The position numbers and the translations under genes are program-made. The notes beneath the pieces are model-generated. The model was not told where the DNA came from. It did not search any database and saw only the letters and a list, made by a program, of their open reading frames with translations. This document shows, one piece after another, positions 1 to 10,045 of a stretch of 64,000 nucleotides of DNA; the first letter of the stretch is position 1, and each line of letters opens with the position of its first letter. The stretch is from Prorocentrum cordatum (lineage: Eukaryota; Sar; Dinophyceae; Prorocentrales; Prorocentraceae): positions 352,001-416,000 of the forward strand of contig CAUYUJ010007224.1 of assembly GCA_963575745.1 (NCBI GenBank). The letters run 5' to 3'.

Positions 1-1
1 T

Positions 2-475
2 CTTGAATACAGCGTTCTCGGCATCCATGGGGCAGGCAAGCATCTGGATCCTCTCCACCACCTCAGACCCGCCCTTGTCGAAGACCCAGGGGATCCTGCG
101 CTGCGAGCTTGACGGGCGAGTCGGCACCGCGAACTTGATCGCCTCGCCCACGAGGGCCCTCAGGTCGAGCGCTGACATGTACCCCTGGAACTTCTGGATG
201 ATGAAGGTCGCGATGGTATTCATGTTGCCGACGACGATGCTCTGAGAGAGGCGCACGTTCATGAAATCGACGTGCTTCTCCGCCCACTGGAAATGGTCCT
301 CGAGAACTCCAATCTTGTGGAGCTTGTTGCGCAACGTCTTGGCCGCGTCGAACTGCGACCACGACGAGAACTTGTCGCCGTAGCGATCTTTGATGTGGCT
401 CCAATATACCTGCTCGTAGTTGCCAGAGCGCGCAGTGATCTTGGTCGGTCCCTGGTTGCTGGCGTGGAAGCTTGC
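2..475 (-). CDS. Unknown protein, downstream exon of a partial gene
   Basis: On the minus strand an uninterrupted frame runs from 475 to the window edge, with codons starting at 475, 472 and so on. It reads as ordinary protein (for example YEQVYWSHIKDRYGDKF and MNTIATFIIQKFQGYMSAL), while the two other minus frames are Arg/Pro-rich shadows. A CGCAG acceptor lies directly before 475 and the phase fits the exon ending at 758. The protein is rich in Lys, Gln and hydrophobic residues and looks like a helical globular domain; I do not recognise the family. The gene continues outside the window. Exon status is inferred from frame quality and splice sites. Confidence 0.62.
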
Positions 476-757
476 CTGCGTAGGCGCAGGACTCGAACTG
501 CGGTGGGGGGTCGGCCCAGGTTGGAAATGGCCCCATCAGCTCCATGCCCAACGCTACCCCGAAACTTGCCCGAACTGGGCCGACAAAAACCTGCACCCCA
601 GGACTCAGGACGGCCCTCGGACCATGACCCCGGGAGCCGAAATGGGCGAGTGAACCTCATCTTGCCCCAACCCCCAAACCTTTACCCTTACCTACGCACG
701 AATGGCCCAGACCCAACCCAAGCCGACCCCACCCCTGCAACCAGTCCGTCCCTGCGC

Positions 758-1515
758 CTCCATCTCTGGAACTTCCTTCAAGCACTCGACGTACGAGTAG
801 GTGCTGCCGCGCTGGAAGACCTGCGCGTTGTGGTAGTCGCGGAGCCACGCCCGCAACCACTTGGGCATCTTACAAGTGAACCTACGTGCCATCAGCCCAT
901 TCGCTAGGGTCAGCTTCACCTGCTCGTTCTCGGGCTCCTTCTCTGCCAAGGCGTAGACGGCGTCGGACCTCCCCCCGAAAGTCAGCGCATGGTACGGCGG
1001 CGTCTCTCCTTCCGAGCAACAGAGCCAAGCTTCTCCCGCGACGCCTGGCACGAGGCCGCGGGACGATATGCTGGCCATCAGCTCCTCCTTGACCGAATGC
1101 TGGTTGCGCTGGTTGCACTCGTCGCGAAAGATCATCCTGAGACCCTTCTCGTCGAAGAACGGCACAAAAAAGGGCGAGGGTTTGAGCTCGTAGATGTCGA
1201 AGACCTTCTTGAGCCTGAGGAGCCCGCTCTCGCTGCCGAGGACGGACACCACGTCCTGGCCCATGGCGTTGCTGAAGAAAGCCTTCAGCAAGTCCTGCGG
1301 CGCATTCTTGTCGGCCGCGGCGGCGGCATCCGGCGCGGCCTGCGTCGCGGCAGCCGCTGACCCTGCCGCCGCGCACGCCGACGCCGCTGCTGCGCTGGCT
1401 GGGCCGCCCGCGCCTGCGGGAGCGGGGTGAGCGCTGCAGCCCGCGCCGCCGCCCGCCGACCCGGGCTGCGCCTGCGGCGGCATCATGGGCGCGCAGCGCA
1501 GTAGAGCGCCGACCT
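758..1515 (-). CDS. Unknown protein, upstream exon of the same gene
   Basis: The minus frame is open from 1555 past 758. I place the acceptor at 1515 because a textbook pyrimidine tract (TTTCTCTCTTCTTATCTCCAG) ends there, and the donor at 758 because GAG is followed by GCGCAGG, a GC-type donor as used by dinoflagellates. The first part is Ala/Gly/Pro-rich low complexity. After about residue 85 it becomes a normal globular sequence (DLLKAFFSNAMGQDVVSVL, then KKVFDIYELKPSPFFVPFF). An earlier exon with the true start probably lies beyond 1515 but I could not identify it. Removing the 282-base intron 757-476 joins this exon in phase with the one ending at 475. Function unknown. Confidence 0.6.
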
Positions 1516-2342
1516 CTGGAGATAAGAAGAGAGAAACTATGACTAATAGAGCCAAACGCTACGAGGTCGGAAGCCCTGCCGCAAGGCGAGGTGCCCAAGT
1601 TAGCGCGGGCATTGGCCCTGGCACCGAACAGAAGGGACGACTCGGACCAATTCGGGGGTCCCACGGGGCCCCATTCACCATGTTCCAGCGGCGTGGAGGG
1701 GGCCGAGAGCTCCGAGTCTCGAGTCGAGAGACAGCCGCGAGGGCCCCGCGTCGGTCCCGCGGGAGAAGCCGTCGCTTAGCACACTGGAAAATGTAGGGCG
1801 GTTGCGTTTCGACGCTTGCTGGACATGCCATTCGAACTCGGTGGTTCTGCAGAGTGAACCCTGCGAGAAGCGTCTCGGCCAGCGAGAAGCGTCTCAATAG
1901 TGACTGGCCTTGTCAGCCAGTTCTGTGAACGGGCAAGTCGAGCACGAATGGCAAGTCCAGCAGGGCCCTGGGAGCTCTCGCCTGAACTGCGCACGCAGCG
2001 AAAGCACGGTCTGGAGTGAAAGTGAATGCTTGCTTGCAGGCCGCGGGGTCGGGGGGTCCTCGATCGCCCCGGCCCCGCCCAGCTATCCTCCGCCCCAGGC
2101 ACCCTGGAGACTGCAAGGCGCATGCTTCCAGCTGATGCCCCAAGCACGATGATGCCGTTGCCCACTGGGGCCCACCGACCCCACCCCTGATGCATCATCA
2201 TCATCGCCATCATCAACAGCAGCATCAGCATCAGCATCATCTTGGTATTTGATTATTGACAATTGTGGCTATTTCGACAGGACGTCTCGGAGCCTGCCCG
2301 GGGCCCTCTCGGGCGTTCCTGGGGCCCCAGCGCGCATTGGGG
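1516..2342. other. Non-coding stretch with CAT/CAG microsatellite
   Basis: No convincing exon was seen on either strand. From about 2188 to 2240 there is a short CAT/CAGCAT repeat. The long frames here are GC-driven and have no protein-like character. Confidence 0.4.
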
Positions 2343-2394
2343 CCCCCGCGGTAGAGCATCTGAAATGGTCGTTTCAGATGCTCCACCGCGGGGG
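2343..2394. repeat. Perfect-arm 52-bp hairpin
   Basis: The left arm CCCCCGCGGT plus GAGCATCTGAAA pairs with TTTCAGATGCTC plus ACCGCGGGGG. There is one central mismatch pair (A against C) and a six-base loop TGGTCG. It would fold tightly as RNA or cruciform DNA. Confidence 0.8.
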
Positions 2395-2559
2395 ATGACT
2401 CGGGGTGCTTCTCTGGTTCTGGCCCCCCGCGGGCCCGCCTGTCCACGACCCCCGCGCGCAGCTGGTATGGGCCCTCCTTAGACTCCTTAGATCCTTAGGA
2501 AGCTTAGCTTCTCAAGATGGCCAGCCGCTCCCGCCGCCAGGGCGCGCCCAACGGTCTGC

Positions 2560-3110
2560 GGTGGCCCGCCGACGACGACGGCGACGACGACAACGAGGAC
2601 GAGGACATGAGGACGAGGGCGAGGGCGACGAGGACGAGGCCGACGAGGACGACGACTACGGACGAGGACGATGGCGACGACGACGACGATCGGGCCCCGC
2701 GGACCCGCTGCGACCATCTGAGGGGAGTCTGAGGGGCAACCCTCGCACCCGCCGTGGCCCGCATGCGCCGCATGGGCCCCATGGGCCCTCTGAGGGGTCG
2801 CGCATGGGCAGTCTCTGGAGCCAACCCTTGCATCAGCTGTGTCACGCGTGTATGTGTGTATGTGTGTGCGCGTATGACACAGTGTATGTATGTGTGCGTG
2901 TGTGCGTGTGTGCGTGTGTGCTTGCGTCGGGAGGTCGGGCGTCGGCTCTGGCTCGGCGGCGGCCCATCTTGCGCGTGATACGCAGAGAGCTGCACTGAAC
3001 AATCATGTCCTTATCGTGTTTGGCTCACAGGAAGCGTGCGTGCTTGTGCGTGTTTGTGTGCGTGTGTTCGCGCGTGCGCGCGCGTGCGTGCGTGGCTATA
3101 CAGAAAAAGG
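2560..3110. repeat. GAC/GAG triplet tract and GT-rich tracts
   Basis: About 2565-2690 is an imperfect GAC/GAG triplet tract. About 2848-2920 and 3038-3100 are GT/GC-rich dinucleotide tracts. Long frames crossing them are repeat-encoded (poly Asp/Glu/Arg, poly Val/Cys) and I do not regard them as genes. Confidence 0.75.
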
Positions 3111-3154
3111 CGTCTGACCCGAAATGGGGTTACAAAACAAATATCCAGATACTT

Positions 3155-3483
3155 TGCACTGCAATATCCGCTAACACTCTGGACCGCACCCCAAAGCCCA
3201 GGTAACTAGCGATCTCCGCTGACACTCTGAACAGGACCCCAAGCCCAGGTAACTTGCAGCTTCCGCTAACATCATAAACAAAATTCATGCCCGGGTCACT
3301 TGCAATCACCGCTAACACTCGACAGAACCCCTGCCCAGGTAACACGCGCTCTCCGCTAACACTCTAAACATAACCCCGCGCCCAGGTAGCTTGCAATATC
3401 CACTAACGCCCTAGACAAAAGCTCATGCCCAAGTATGTTGCAATCTTCGATGACACTCTAGACAAATCCCCATGCCGAGGTAA
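3155..3483. repeat. Diverged 46-48 bp tandem repeat, about seven copies
   Basis: Each unit contains a TGCAATnTCCGCTAACACTC-like start and ends CCCAGGTAACT. The copies differ by substitutions and small indels (43-48 bp each), so the array is old. On the minus strand units read as a loosely repeated peptide (SAEIASYLG and similar), but unit lengths are not all multiples of three, so I do not call a gene. Confidence 0.75.
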
Positions 3484-5799
3484 GGGGGCTTCGGCTTCGG
3501 CTGCAATCATTGCCTCCGCCCTCCTCGACCTCGCCAGGTGCCCCCCGCTGCTCCTCCTCCCCATCCCCCTCCCCCTCCGCCCCCTTTTCCTACTCCTCCT
3601 CCTCCTCCTCCTACTCCTCCTCCTCCTCGTCCTCCTCCTCGTCCTCGTCCTCCTCATCTCCTCCCCCTCTCCCTCCTCCGACTCCCCTCCCTCCGCTTCC
3701 CCCCTGACCCCATCCTCCTGGGCGCCCGCCCACCCTGGCAGTCGCCGTCGTCGCCGAGCCCGCGCGGTGCGCGGGGCGGGCCTGCAAGGCCTTCGCCGGC
3801 GATGCGGCAATGGCTGTCTTGGAGGCGGTCTCGATCGTGGCGACGGAGGCGCGCCTCCACCGCGCGCGCCGCCCGCCCCGCGCTTCCCCGACCTCCGGGC
3901 CCCAGGTCCTCAGATCCTCAGAGGCCCAACCCTGTGGGGAGGGGGCCCAACCCTGCGGGTCCCTGTGGGAGAAGGGGGGGCGGGGGGGATAGAGGGGAAG
4001 GGGTCGAGAGTCGCGGTAAGAACATGACCCGGGGACTGGAGAGGAGAGGGGCGCACAGGGGCGACCCGGATCGGAGAGGGGCGCGCGCATATCGGGTCGA
4101 CAGTGTTGGGGGCTCTTGGATAGTTTAGTCGGACAACCCGCCGTCAGGGCGGGGGGGGCCCGCGGGCCCCATCGGTAGCTAGGGGGAAGCCGTCGTGCCC
4201 ATCGTGCTCCAGAGCGGCAGAGCGGATATGTCACATCCCCCTGGTGCTGAAGGGGCGCGTTCCAAATCGTCTTACCCGACGGGGCTCCTCTCCACGTCTC
4301 CACCAGAGTGGGTCGGGGGGCGGCGGGGGCGGAGGAGCGAGGAGGAATAACACGGGGTCGTGGGGCGAGCCGCGGGCGACGGGGGGGGGCAACGCGCACT
4401 GGCAGATAGTGGCAGATAGCAGCCTCCCAGAGAGGTTCGTCCCCCTCCCCCCCCTCATCGCTCCTCATTCATCAAGTTTCCGCCTGCGCCTCATGCCTCA
4501 TCCCCATTCCTTGCCCTCTAATGCGGGATCGAGCTGAGCTTAACATAGCATAACTTAACATATGCATAGGCTTAGGCACGCAGGTCTGCAAGCGCACGCT
4601 TGGGTTCTAGCCCGCGAAGTCAGTCCACGACAACGCGCTGGTGCATATATCGTTCTGCTCACGCAGTCTACTTGGCAAGTTCATCCCTTTGCCCCGTCCG
4701 TATGTGCCTGCACATTCCCTCTCGAGCCTCTCGCCTCTCGACCACTGACTTAGTTTCCAGATCGATGTCAGCAAGACAGACATCGTCAATGTGTATGTGT
4801 ATATAATATAGATAGCGCATCACTGGCCATAGGCTAGGCCATAGCCGAGCCAACGAAGTACTCAGCACGCGCGATCGCCGCGCCCTGGGGCCGCTGCACT
4901 GATTCCTGTAAGGCAGCAGCGGGGCAAGCCGGCGCCGTGCCTGGGCGAGCAAGGCAACGTAACGCCCAGAAGCGGCAGCTACCTTCCAGGCAGGCAGGGC
5001 GCCCGCCAGCCCCAACAAGCCCCACTGCACCACTGCCGACTTGCATGGCCAGCTCGAAACTTCAACTTGCCCGAGAGTTTCTGATTTTATTTGCTGGGCG
5101 ATATCGAAGGTATCCGAGGGTCCATTTGGTTTCGTATGACTTCTGAATGCATGGGGGGTACGCTGTCCACATCGAAAAAAAACATGCGGCCATGGTGCCA
5201 CGGGGCCATGCGAAGGCAGTGGGCGGCGACGGCGATGATGGCCCTTGATGGCCAGGGAGGCGGCAGCAGACTGGCAGACTGCCACCTGAAAACGAGCGCA
5301 CTCGTCTCGTTGCCCACAGGACGATCGAGCGTTGCACGCCAGCGCGACCGAGCTCGCTCTCGCGCATCTGGCACGGCCGGCACAGCCCGGAGAAGCACGG
5401 GAAGCCGCACTGGACTCTGGAATGGCCAGCCGGGCCTCTTTGCAGGGCTTTCAAAATCGCGAGTGCGCCGAGAGGCAGCCCGGCAAACGACAGCTCAAAT
5501 CTTCATGATCGAACAACGCGGAGAGTGAGAGGCAGGGGGGGTAATGCGATACGCTATACAGCTATACAGCTATACATTTCAGTTTACATCATACTTGGAA
5601 ACGATACTACGCATGAGAGGGAAGGGGGCAGGGTGAACGCTGCTGGCCACTGACGGTCTGACGGGCTAATTAAACTATCTTGACGCTGACGCAAAAATGC
5701 CGCCCTGAGGGCATATCGAGTATGTACATTCCTTCGCCGGGTACGATGCGTCGCCAGGGGGCGCGCCAGGGGGCCCGCCCGGGGCCTGCTCGCGCGAGC
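3484..5799. other. Gene-poor stretch with CCT microsatellite
   Basis: About 3540-3700 is a CCT/CCTCCTCGT microsatellite. The minus strand between about 3890 and 3720 has a frame with fairly natural composition (RASVATIETASKTAIAASPA) that might be an exon, but it has no clear splice sites. From 4560 to 5660 the sequence is unique and moderately GC-rich with no convincing frame. Confidence 0.35.
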
Positions 5800-5807
5800 T
5801 CACGCTG

Positions 5808-6014
5808 ACCCTGGCTGGAAAGGCGTTGCGCCGTGGCCGCGGGGAGGGAAGTTCTCGCCATAGATGTCGTCCGCGAGCGCGGGCATGGGCGGCTGCAGTG
5901 GCTGCTGCACGGGGCGACCGTCCTCGCGGGCGTGCTCCCTCTCCACCGCGCCAGCCAGCGCTGCGTTGTAGGCCCTCTTCAGACGGAGGACATCGCCAAT
6001 CGGGACGATCTTCC
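5808..6014 (-). CDS. Candidate short exon of unknown protein
   Basis: On the minus strand a GGTCCTCAG acceptor at 6015 is followed by an open, protein-like frame (KIVPIGDVLRLKRAYNAALA, later PMPALADDIYGENFPPRGHG). The other frames are Arg/Gly shadows. The frame ends at a stop at 5800, and a CCAG/GGT donor-like site lies at about 5808. It lies downstream of the methyltransferase terminal exon on the same strand, but that exon has its own stop, so I treat this as another gene. Family unknown. Confidence 0.45.
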
Positions 6015-6088
6015 TCTGAGGACCGCGCAAGCAAAACGCTCGCAAACTCCCGGGCCACCCTAGTCGTGATTCGAATTGTATTATCAGA

Positions 6089-6180
6089 ATTATCAGTCTG
6101 ATAATACATCGGATAAGTGATCAGATCGTTTGACTTGAAACGATCTCATAACGTATCCGATATATTATCAGACTGATAAT
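6089..6180. repeat. 92-bp palindrome (stem-loop)
   Basis: ATTATCAGTCTGATAAT at 6089-6105 is itself a palindrome and is exactly inverted at 6164-6180. Between them TATCCGAT-like and GATCGTTT/AAACGATC arms pair around a GACTTG loop centred at 6134.5. The AT-rich composition is quite unlike the flanks. Confidence 0.85.
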
Positions 6181-6440
6181 CCGATCTTTTCCGATCCGAT
6201 CTTTTCCGATACGAGCTTACCCGACCTTACTTTGACTCACCCCGTCACATCGTGTCCGATATCATACTATCCGATCGGATTTGAGATTACCCCATATTAC
6301 CCGATTGTATCCGATGATATCCGATCTTACCCGAACTCACCTCCGTTCCATCTCATCCGATCTTATATGATCTTATCCCCGTCCCATTTTATCAGATTAC
6401 CCCATATTCTCTGATCTACACTGGTCCACCCTACCCCCGT
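6181..6440. repeat. AT-rich degenerate CCGAT-word repeat
   Basis: The words CCGAT, TTATCCGAT and ATTACCC recur irregularly through this stretch next to the 92-bp palindrome and share its CCGAT words. It looks like slippage decay of one AT-rich element. No gene was seen. Confidence 0.6.
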
Positions 6441-6755
6441 CCCATATGCCGTCTGTGCCCCCGACGCAGGAAGTATCGACTGCTTGCTTGCTTCCAGTCA
6501 GCCCACTCCACTCCTCCACCCAACGTCCAGCTATCCATTCGATAGCTGGGCGTTGGATAGCCTACCCAACACCCCGCGCGCCCAGCCACCTGGCCCGCCA
6601 TGATCCCCCCGCGGCCAGGTGATGGACGGCGATGGAAGCGCCAGGGGGTGATGGACGGCCAGGAGGAGCCGGGGCCAGGGGGGGGCAAGGGGCCAGAGGG
6701 GTGACGACGACGACGGCCGTGACGACGGCCACGACGGGCACGACAGTTGACAGCG

Positions 6756-6977
6756 TTAAACGGCCCTCAGGCTCCACGAAAAGCTCAGGTCCCGCGCAAG
6801 GCCGATGAGAGTCTGGTCCATCCTGCGGGCCTGCGTTGTCGTGTACAGGTACACGATGCCTGGGATTGGCACGCACATCGAGTTGCCAGCCTGCCCGGCG
6901 ACGATGACAGACCTCGGCAGCGACGATTGGCGGCGGAGCAGGAGCAGGGGCCCGAAGCGAAAGTTGGAAGGCAGACC
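6756..6977 (-). CDS. Methyltransferase terminal exon with motif X
   Basis: The minus frame read after a CTAG acceptor at 6978 contains SVIVAGQAGNSMCVPIPGIV and ends in TAA at 6758-6756. GQAGNSM matches C5-methyltransferase motif X (the GN-S-V/M glycine-rich motif), which the upstream exon lacks. An in-frame stop just upstream of 6977 shows it must be joined by splicing. The order, strand and missing motif all fit the C-terminal end of the methyltransferase gene. The exact splice site is inferred. Confidence 0.6.
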   Translation of the reverse strand, partial: GLPSNFRFGPLLLLRRQSSLPRSVIVAGQAGNSMCVPIPGIVYLYTTTQARRMDQTLIGLARDLSFSWSLRAV

Positions 6978-7203
6978 CTAGTCGCATAATGCGCTCTCCA
7001 CAACGTCGGAGTTGTCTTGCCTAGGGCCCCAGGGCTTGCCTCATCATACTCCTCCCCCCCTCATCGTTATCCTCCGTCCTCCGTCCTCCGTCTCGTCCTC
7101 CCACTCCTCCTCCTCCTCCCCCTCCTCCTATCGAGCCCCCCCTCACCTCCTAACCCTCATGGTTGTATGCCGACCGACTCGAAAGCAAAACCTCACCGCC
7201 TCA
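6978..7203 (-). other. Intron of the methyltransferase gene with CCT/GGA tract
   Basis: This spans the sequence between the main and terminal exons. On the plus strand it carries a CCTCCGT and CTCCTC microsatellite (about 7065-7135). The donor is not certain; the intron may start upstream of 7203. Confidence 0.45.
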
Positions 7204-9450
7204 TCATCCTCCCATCTTCCCCTCGGCCATCCATGGAGCAGCAGCCCCCCTTGGTAAACGCCCGCTGCACCTCCTGGCGCGAGGCAGGTGGAAACTGCTG
7301 GTCGGCGGCGCCGGGGAGCCGCCGTCGGGCCACACGGGGAAGGCCTGCGTGGCAAGGCACTCCGTCGCGGTCAGCCACCGCGAGACATGCCCAGACTTCC
7401 TGCGGTCCCCCCAGTACATGCCAGTGTTCTTGATCAGCGTGTGCATGGTCTTCTCGGTGCTCCTGGCACCAAACCCAGCAGAATGGCTCTGGTACAGAGA
7501 GTACATGCAGTATGGCCGGCTGGTGCGATAGCTGTTCATGTTATCGTATTCCCAATCGGTCAAAGCCAGCTCGAACGATTCCGACGCGTTCGGGTCCAGC
7601 AGCTCCGGAGTCAATCCCAAACGCCTGCACCGAGAGCTCTTCCTGCTCGCAGCAGCGATGAGCTCGGCCTTGATCTCCTCAATGTCGGCCCTGAAGAAGG
7701 CCTCCCAAGCGAACTGGCAAGCCCGATGGAAGCGACACATGAAGTCGCTGAACGGCACGTCGGTGCTGAGGATCTTCTTCTTGTTCAGCAAGATCGTCCA
7801 CCTCCGCACCCGCGTAACTGGGAAGCCGTAGTGCTCGGAGTCCTCGACCGTCGTCTCGATGCGGTACAGGTCCCCTAGGAGCTCCTGCAACAAACTCACT
7901 GGGAACTTCTCCACGTTCTCCTGCACGATCACAGGGTGTTGAAGGAGACGGCAAAGACCCACCCACGCCAAGAAATGAATCATGCTAACGCTCGCCGTGC
8001 CGCAGTGACTGCCTGCATCCGACCAGTCTGGGCACGGCGTGCCAGCGAAGTGAACCTTCGTGGCCTGCATGCGACAGCTCTTCCCATGGCGGAGACACCT
8101 GGCAGTCGGGGTCACCGACAGGTTGGTAGTCACGAGCGGGGCAAGCAAACCCATGATGCGATCTGGGTGTTCATGAAGGTAGTCGATCAGCGGGCGCATC
8201 TGGGGCTTGAAGAAGCACTCGATGTCGTCGTATATGCAGGCGTTCGAGCCTGGCATGATCAAGAGCTCCTGCTGCGACTCGTGGAACCACTCGACGTGAT
8301 GCATCACGAGCGGGTGGACGCGGTCGATCACCAGCCTGGGGAAGAACTGCTGCAGGCGAGACTGCAGTGCGTTGGACAACTCTCCGATCGCTACGCCCGG
8401 CGCGTCGATGCCCGAGAACGCGCAACTGATCGTGTCGTTGCCGAACTTGTCGTAAACGTCAGAGAGCAAGCCAGCCTCCTCGGCAGGGTTCTTCACTGAG
8501 TACTCCTCCGCAAGACGATCCAAGACATGGTCGGGCCATGCCATTGCCTCCGACATGAACCTGACGGCCCGCTTGCCTTGCCAACGACTGCCGCGCGAGC
8601 GGGGCTCGACCCAAGGGGTGCACGCAGGATCTGGCACTGGAGGCGGCGGGGCGTTCCCGCCGCTCGAGCTGCTTGGGCTGGCGAGGCGGGGGGCACGATG
8701 CAGCGGCGACTGCGGGTGATTGGACCGAGCGATGCTGGCACCTGCAGGCTTCGCATCGGAGAAGGGCGAGCCAAACAACGCAGACTCCGTGGGCGAGCTC
8801 GGCGCTGCGGGCCGCGCGGGCGGCGCAGACAGGCAAAGCGTCTCCATCAGGTGCTCGTCAGCAACAGCGGTGGCCAGCCTGCGTGGGGTAGGGCTGAGCA
8901 TGTCGTCGTCTGCGACAGCAGCTGGGTCATCACCATCGCCGCCAGCAGGCCCCGCGGGCGCGACATCGGCATCTGCGGCAGCAGCTGGGCCCTCGCCATC
9001 GCCGCCAACAGGCTGCGGGTGCGCGGCGGGGCCCGCGCGCGGGCCCGACGCCAGCTGCAGCGTCGACGCCCGGATCATGGCGGACCCAGGCGAGTCCGGC
9101 GCCACGTCGGATGGTGGCGACGAAGGCGTGGGCTCCTCGGCCTGGCCGACGAACGCGGACGCCGCCGCCGCCGTCCGCCTCGCAGCACTGAGGTCGATCG
9201 GCTCGGTCGCAGCACTACCGTCATCAGCACCATCAGACCAGTCGCTCAGGTTGCCGCCGGCGATGTCGCCTGCCGCACCTGCAGACGGGCAGTCGCTCAG
9301 GTTGCTGCCGGCGACGTCGCCTGCCGTCACTGCAGGCGGGCTGGTGATGCTGCGGCGCTTCTTCGGGCTGGGCGTCTTGAAACCTGCGAACTTGTGCAAC
9401 GTAGCCTGGATGGCCACCGCCTTGGCCTCAGGGTGACAACGAGTTACCAT
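7204..9450 (-). CDS. C5 cytosine DNA methyltransferase, main exon
   Basis: This 748-residue frame begins with ATG at 9450. Residues 1-300 are low-complexity Ala/Pro/Ser/Asp with a basic KKRR patch near residue 30, possibly a nuclear signal. The catalytic part follows the order of DNA (cytosine-5) methyltransferases. Motif I is FSGIDAPGVAI near residue 345, motif IV is TPCPDWSDAG with the catalytic Cys near 473, motif VI is ENV near 511, motif VIII is TRVRRW near 547, and the region before motif X is ATECLATQAFP near 695. Motif X lies in the next exon. The enzyme would transfer a methyl group from SAM to cytosine in nuclear DNA. The last 40 or so residues are doubtful: another frame reads more naturally (DQQFPPASRQEVQRAFTK), so the exon probably ends near 7310 or has a one-base shift. 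Confidence 0.85.
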   Translation of the reverse strand: MVTRCHPEAKAVAIQATLHKFAGFKTPSPKKRRSITSPPAVTAGDVAGSNLSDCPSAGAAGDIAGGNLSDWSDGADDGSAATEPIDLSAARRTAAAASAFVGQAEEPTPSSPPSDVAPDSPGSAMIRASTLQLASGPRAGPAAHPQPVGGDGEGPAAAADADVAPAGPAGGDGDDPAAVADDDMLSPTPRRLATAVADEHLMETLCLSAPPARPAAPSSPTESALFGSPFSDAKPAGASIARSNHPQSPLHRAPRLASPSSSSGGNAPPPPVPDPACTPWVEPRSRGSRWQGKRAVRFMSEAMAWPDHVLDRLAEEYSVKNPAEEAGLLSDVYDKFGNDTISCAFSGIDAPGVAIGELSNALQSRLQQFFPRLVIDRVHPLVMHHVEWFHESQQELLIMPGSNACIYDDIECFFKPQMRPLIDYLHEHPDRIMGLLAPLVTTNLSVTPTARCLRHGKSCRMQATKVHFAGTPCPDWSDAGSHCGTASVSMIHFLAWVGLCRLLQHPVIVQENVEKFPVSLLQELLGDLYRIETTVEDSEHYGFPVTRVRRWTILLNKKKILSTDVPFSDFMCRFHRACQFAWEAFFRADIEEIKAELIAAASRKSSRCRRLGLTPELLDPNASESFELALTDWEYDNMNSYRTSRPYCMYSLYQSHSAGFGARSTEKTMHTLIKNTGMYWGDRRKSGHVSRWLTATECLATQAFPVWPDGGSPAPPTSSFHLPRARRCSGRLPRGAAAPWMAEGKMGG

Positions 9451-9802
9451 AATAAATTAATGTAGCGCATCCAACCCGCATAGTAAGGATGTAAGGATGC
9501 ACATTAAGGGGGGAGGGCGCAAGGACCGCGGAGGAACACGTCAACGGTTCTCGAACGAGGTTGACAGACGACAATCGCTAAGGATGTTACAAATGGGCAA
9601 GGATGTAAGGGCGGTGTTGATAAGTGGATCAACCTTACTATGAGGATGGATGGACTACATCGATAATATGTCACGCAGTCGGCATCGTCATATTTACAGG
9701 GGGCGGTCGCCAATGCCAACCATCATCAGTATGATGGTTGGCGTGAGGAGTGATATATACAACTATGTTTGTGTATATCTATATATTCACATATATGTAT
9801 GC

Positions 9803-10045
9803 TTATATAAACCTTACTAGATGTATCACGGATGCCTTGGCAGGAGTAGCGGCCGTCCTGCGCTTGGGCGCCGGCTTCATGGCACGCTTGCCGATGGTCA
9901 GCGAGTGGGCTGGAATGGCAGGAGTAGCGGCAGTCCTGCGCTTGGGCGCCGGCTTCATGGCACGCTTGCCCATGGTCAGCGAATGGGCTGGAATCTGGAG
10001 TGCTGGAGCGTGTGAACGCAACGATAAACTCGAAGACACATACAC
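9803..10045 (-). CDS. Possible 5' exon with duplicated basic peptide
   Basis: On the minus strand the peptide MGKRAMKPAPKRRTAATPA occurs twice, separated by IPAHSLT. This results from an exact-length 78-bp tandem duplication (9839-9916 and 9917-9994). The peptide is Lys/Arg/Pro-rich, like a nuclear-localising or DNA-binding tail. It lies about 350 bases upstream of the methyltransferase start on the same strand, so it may be its 5' exon or a separate small basic protein. No RNA evidence is available; the coding call is weak, while the duplication is certain. Confidence 0.35.
   Translation of the reverse strand: MYVSSSLSLRSHAPALQIPAHSLTMGKRAMKPAPKRRTAATPAIPAHSLTIGKRAMKPAPKRRTAATPAKASVIHLVRFI
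9839..9994. repeat. 78-bp tandem duplication
   Basis: Two consecutive 78-bp units starting GGCAGGAGTAGCGG differ at only a few positions. The period is a multiple of three, which keeps the minus-strand frame. Confidence 0.9.

Noticed and set aside
3400-4470. Minus-strand frames rich in Arg/Glu
   Set aside because: Mostly the antisense of the CCT tract; a possible exon near 3720-3890 lacks splice signals.
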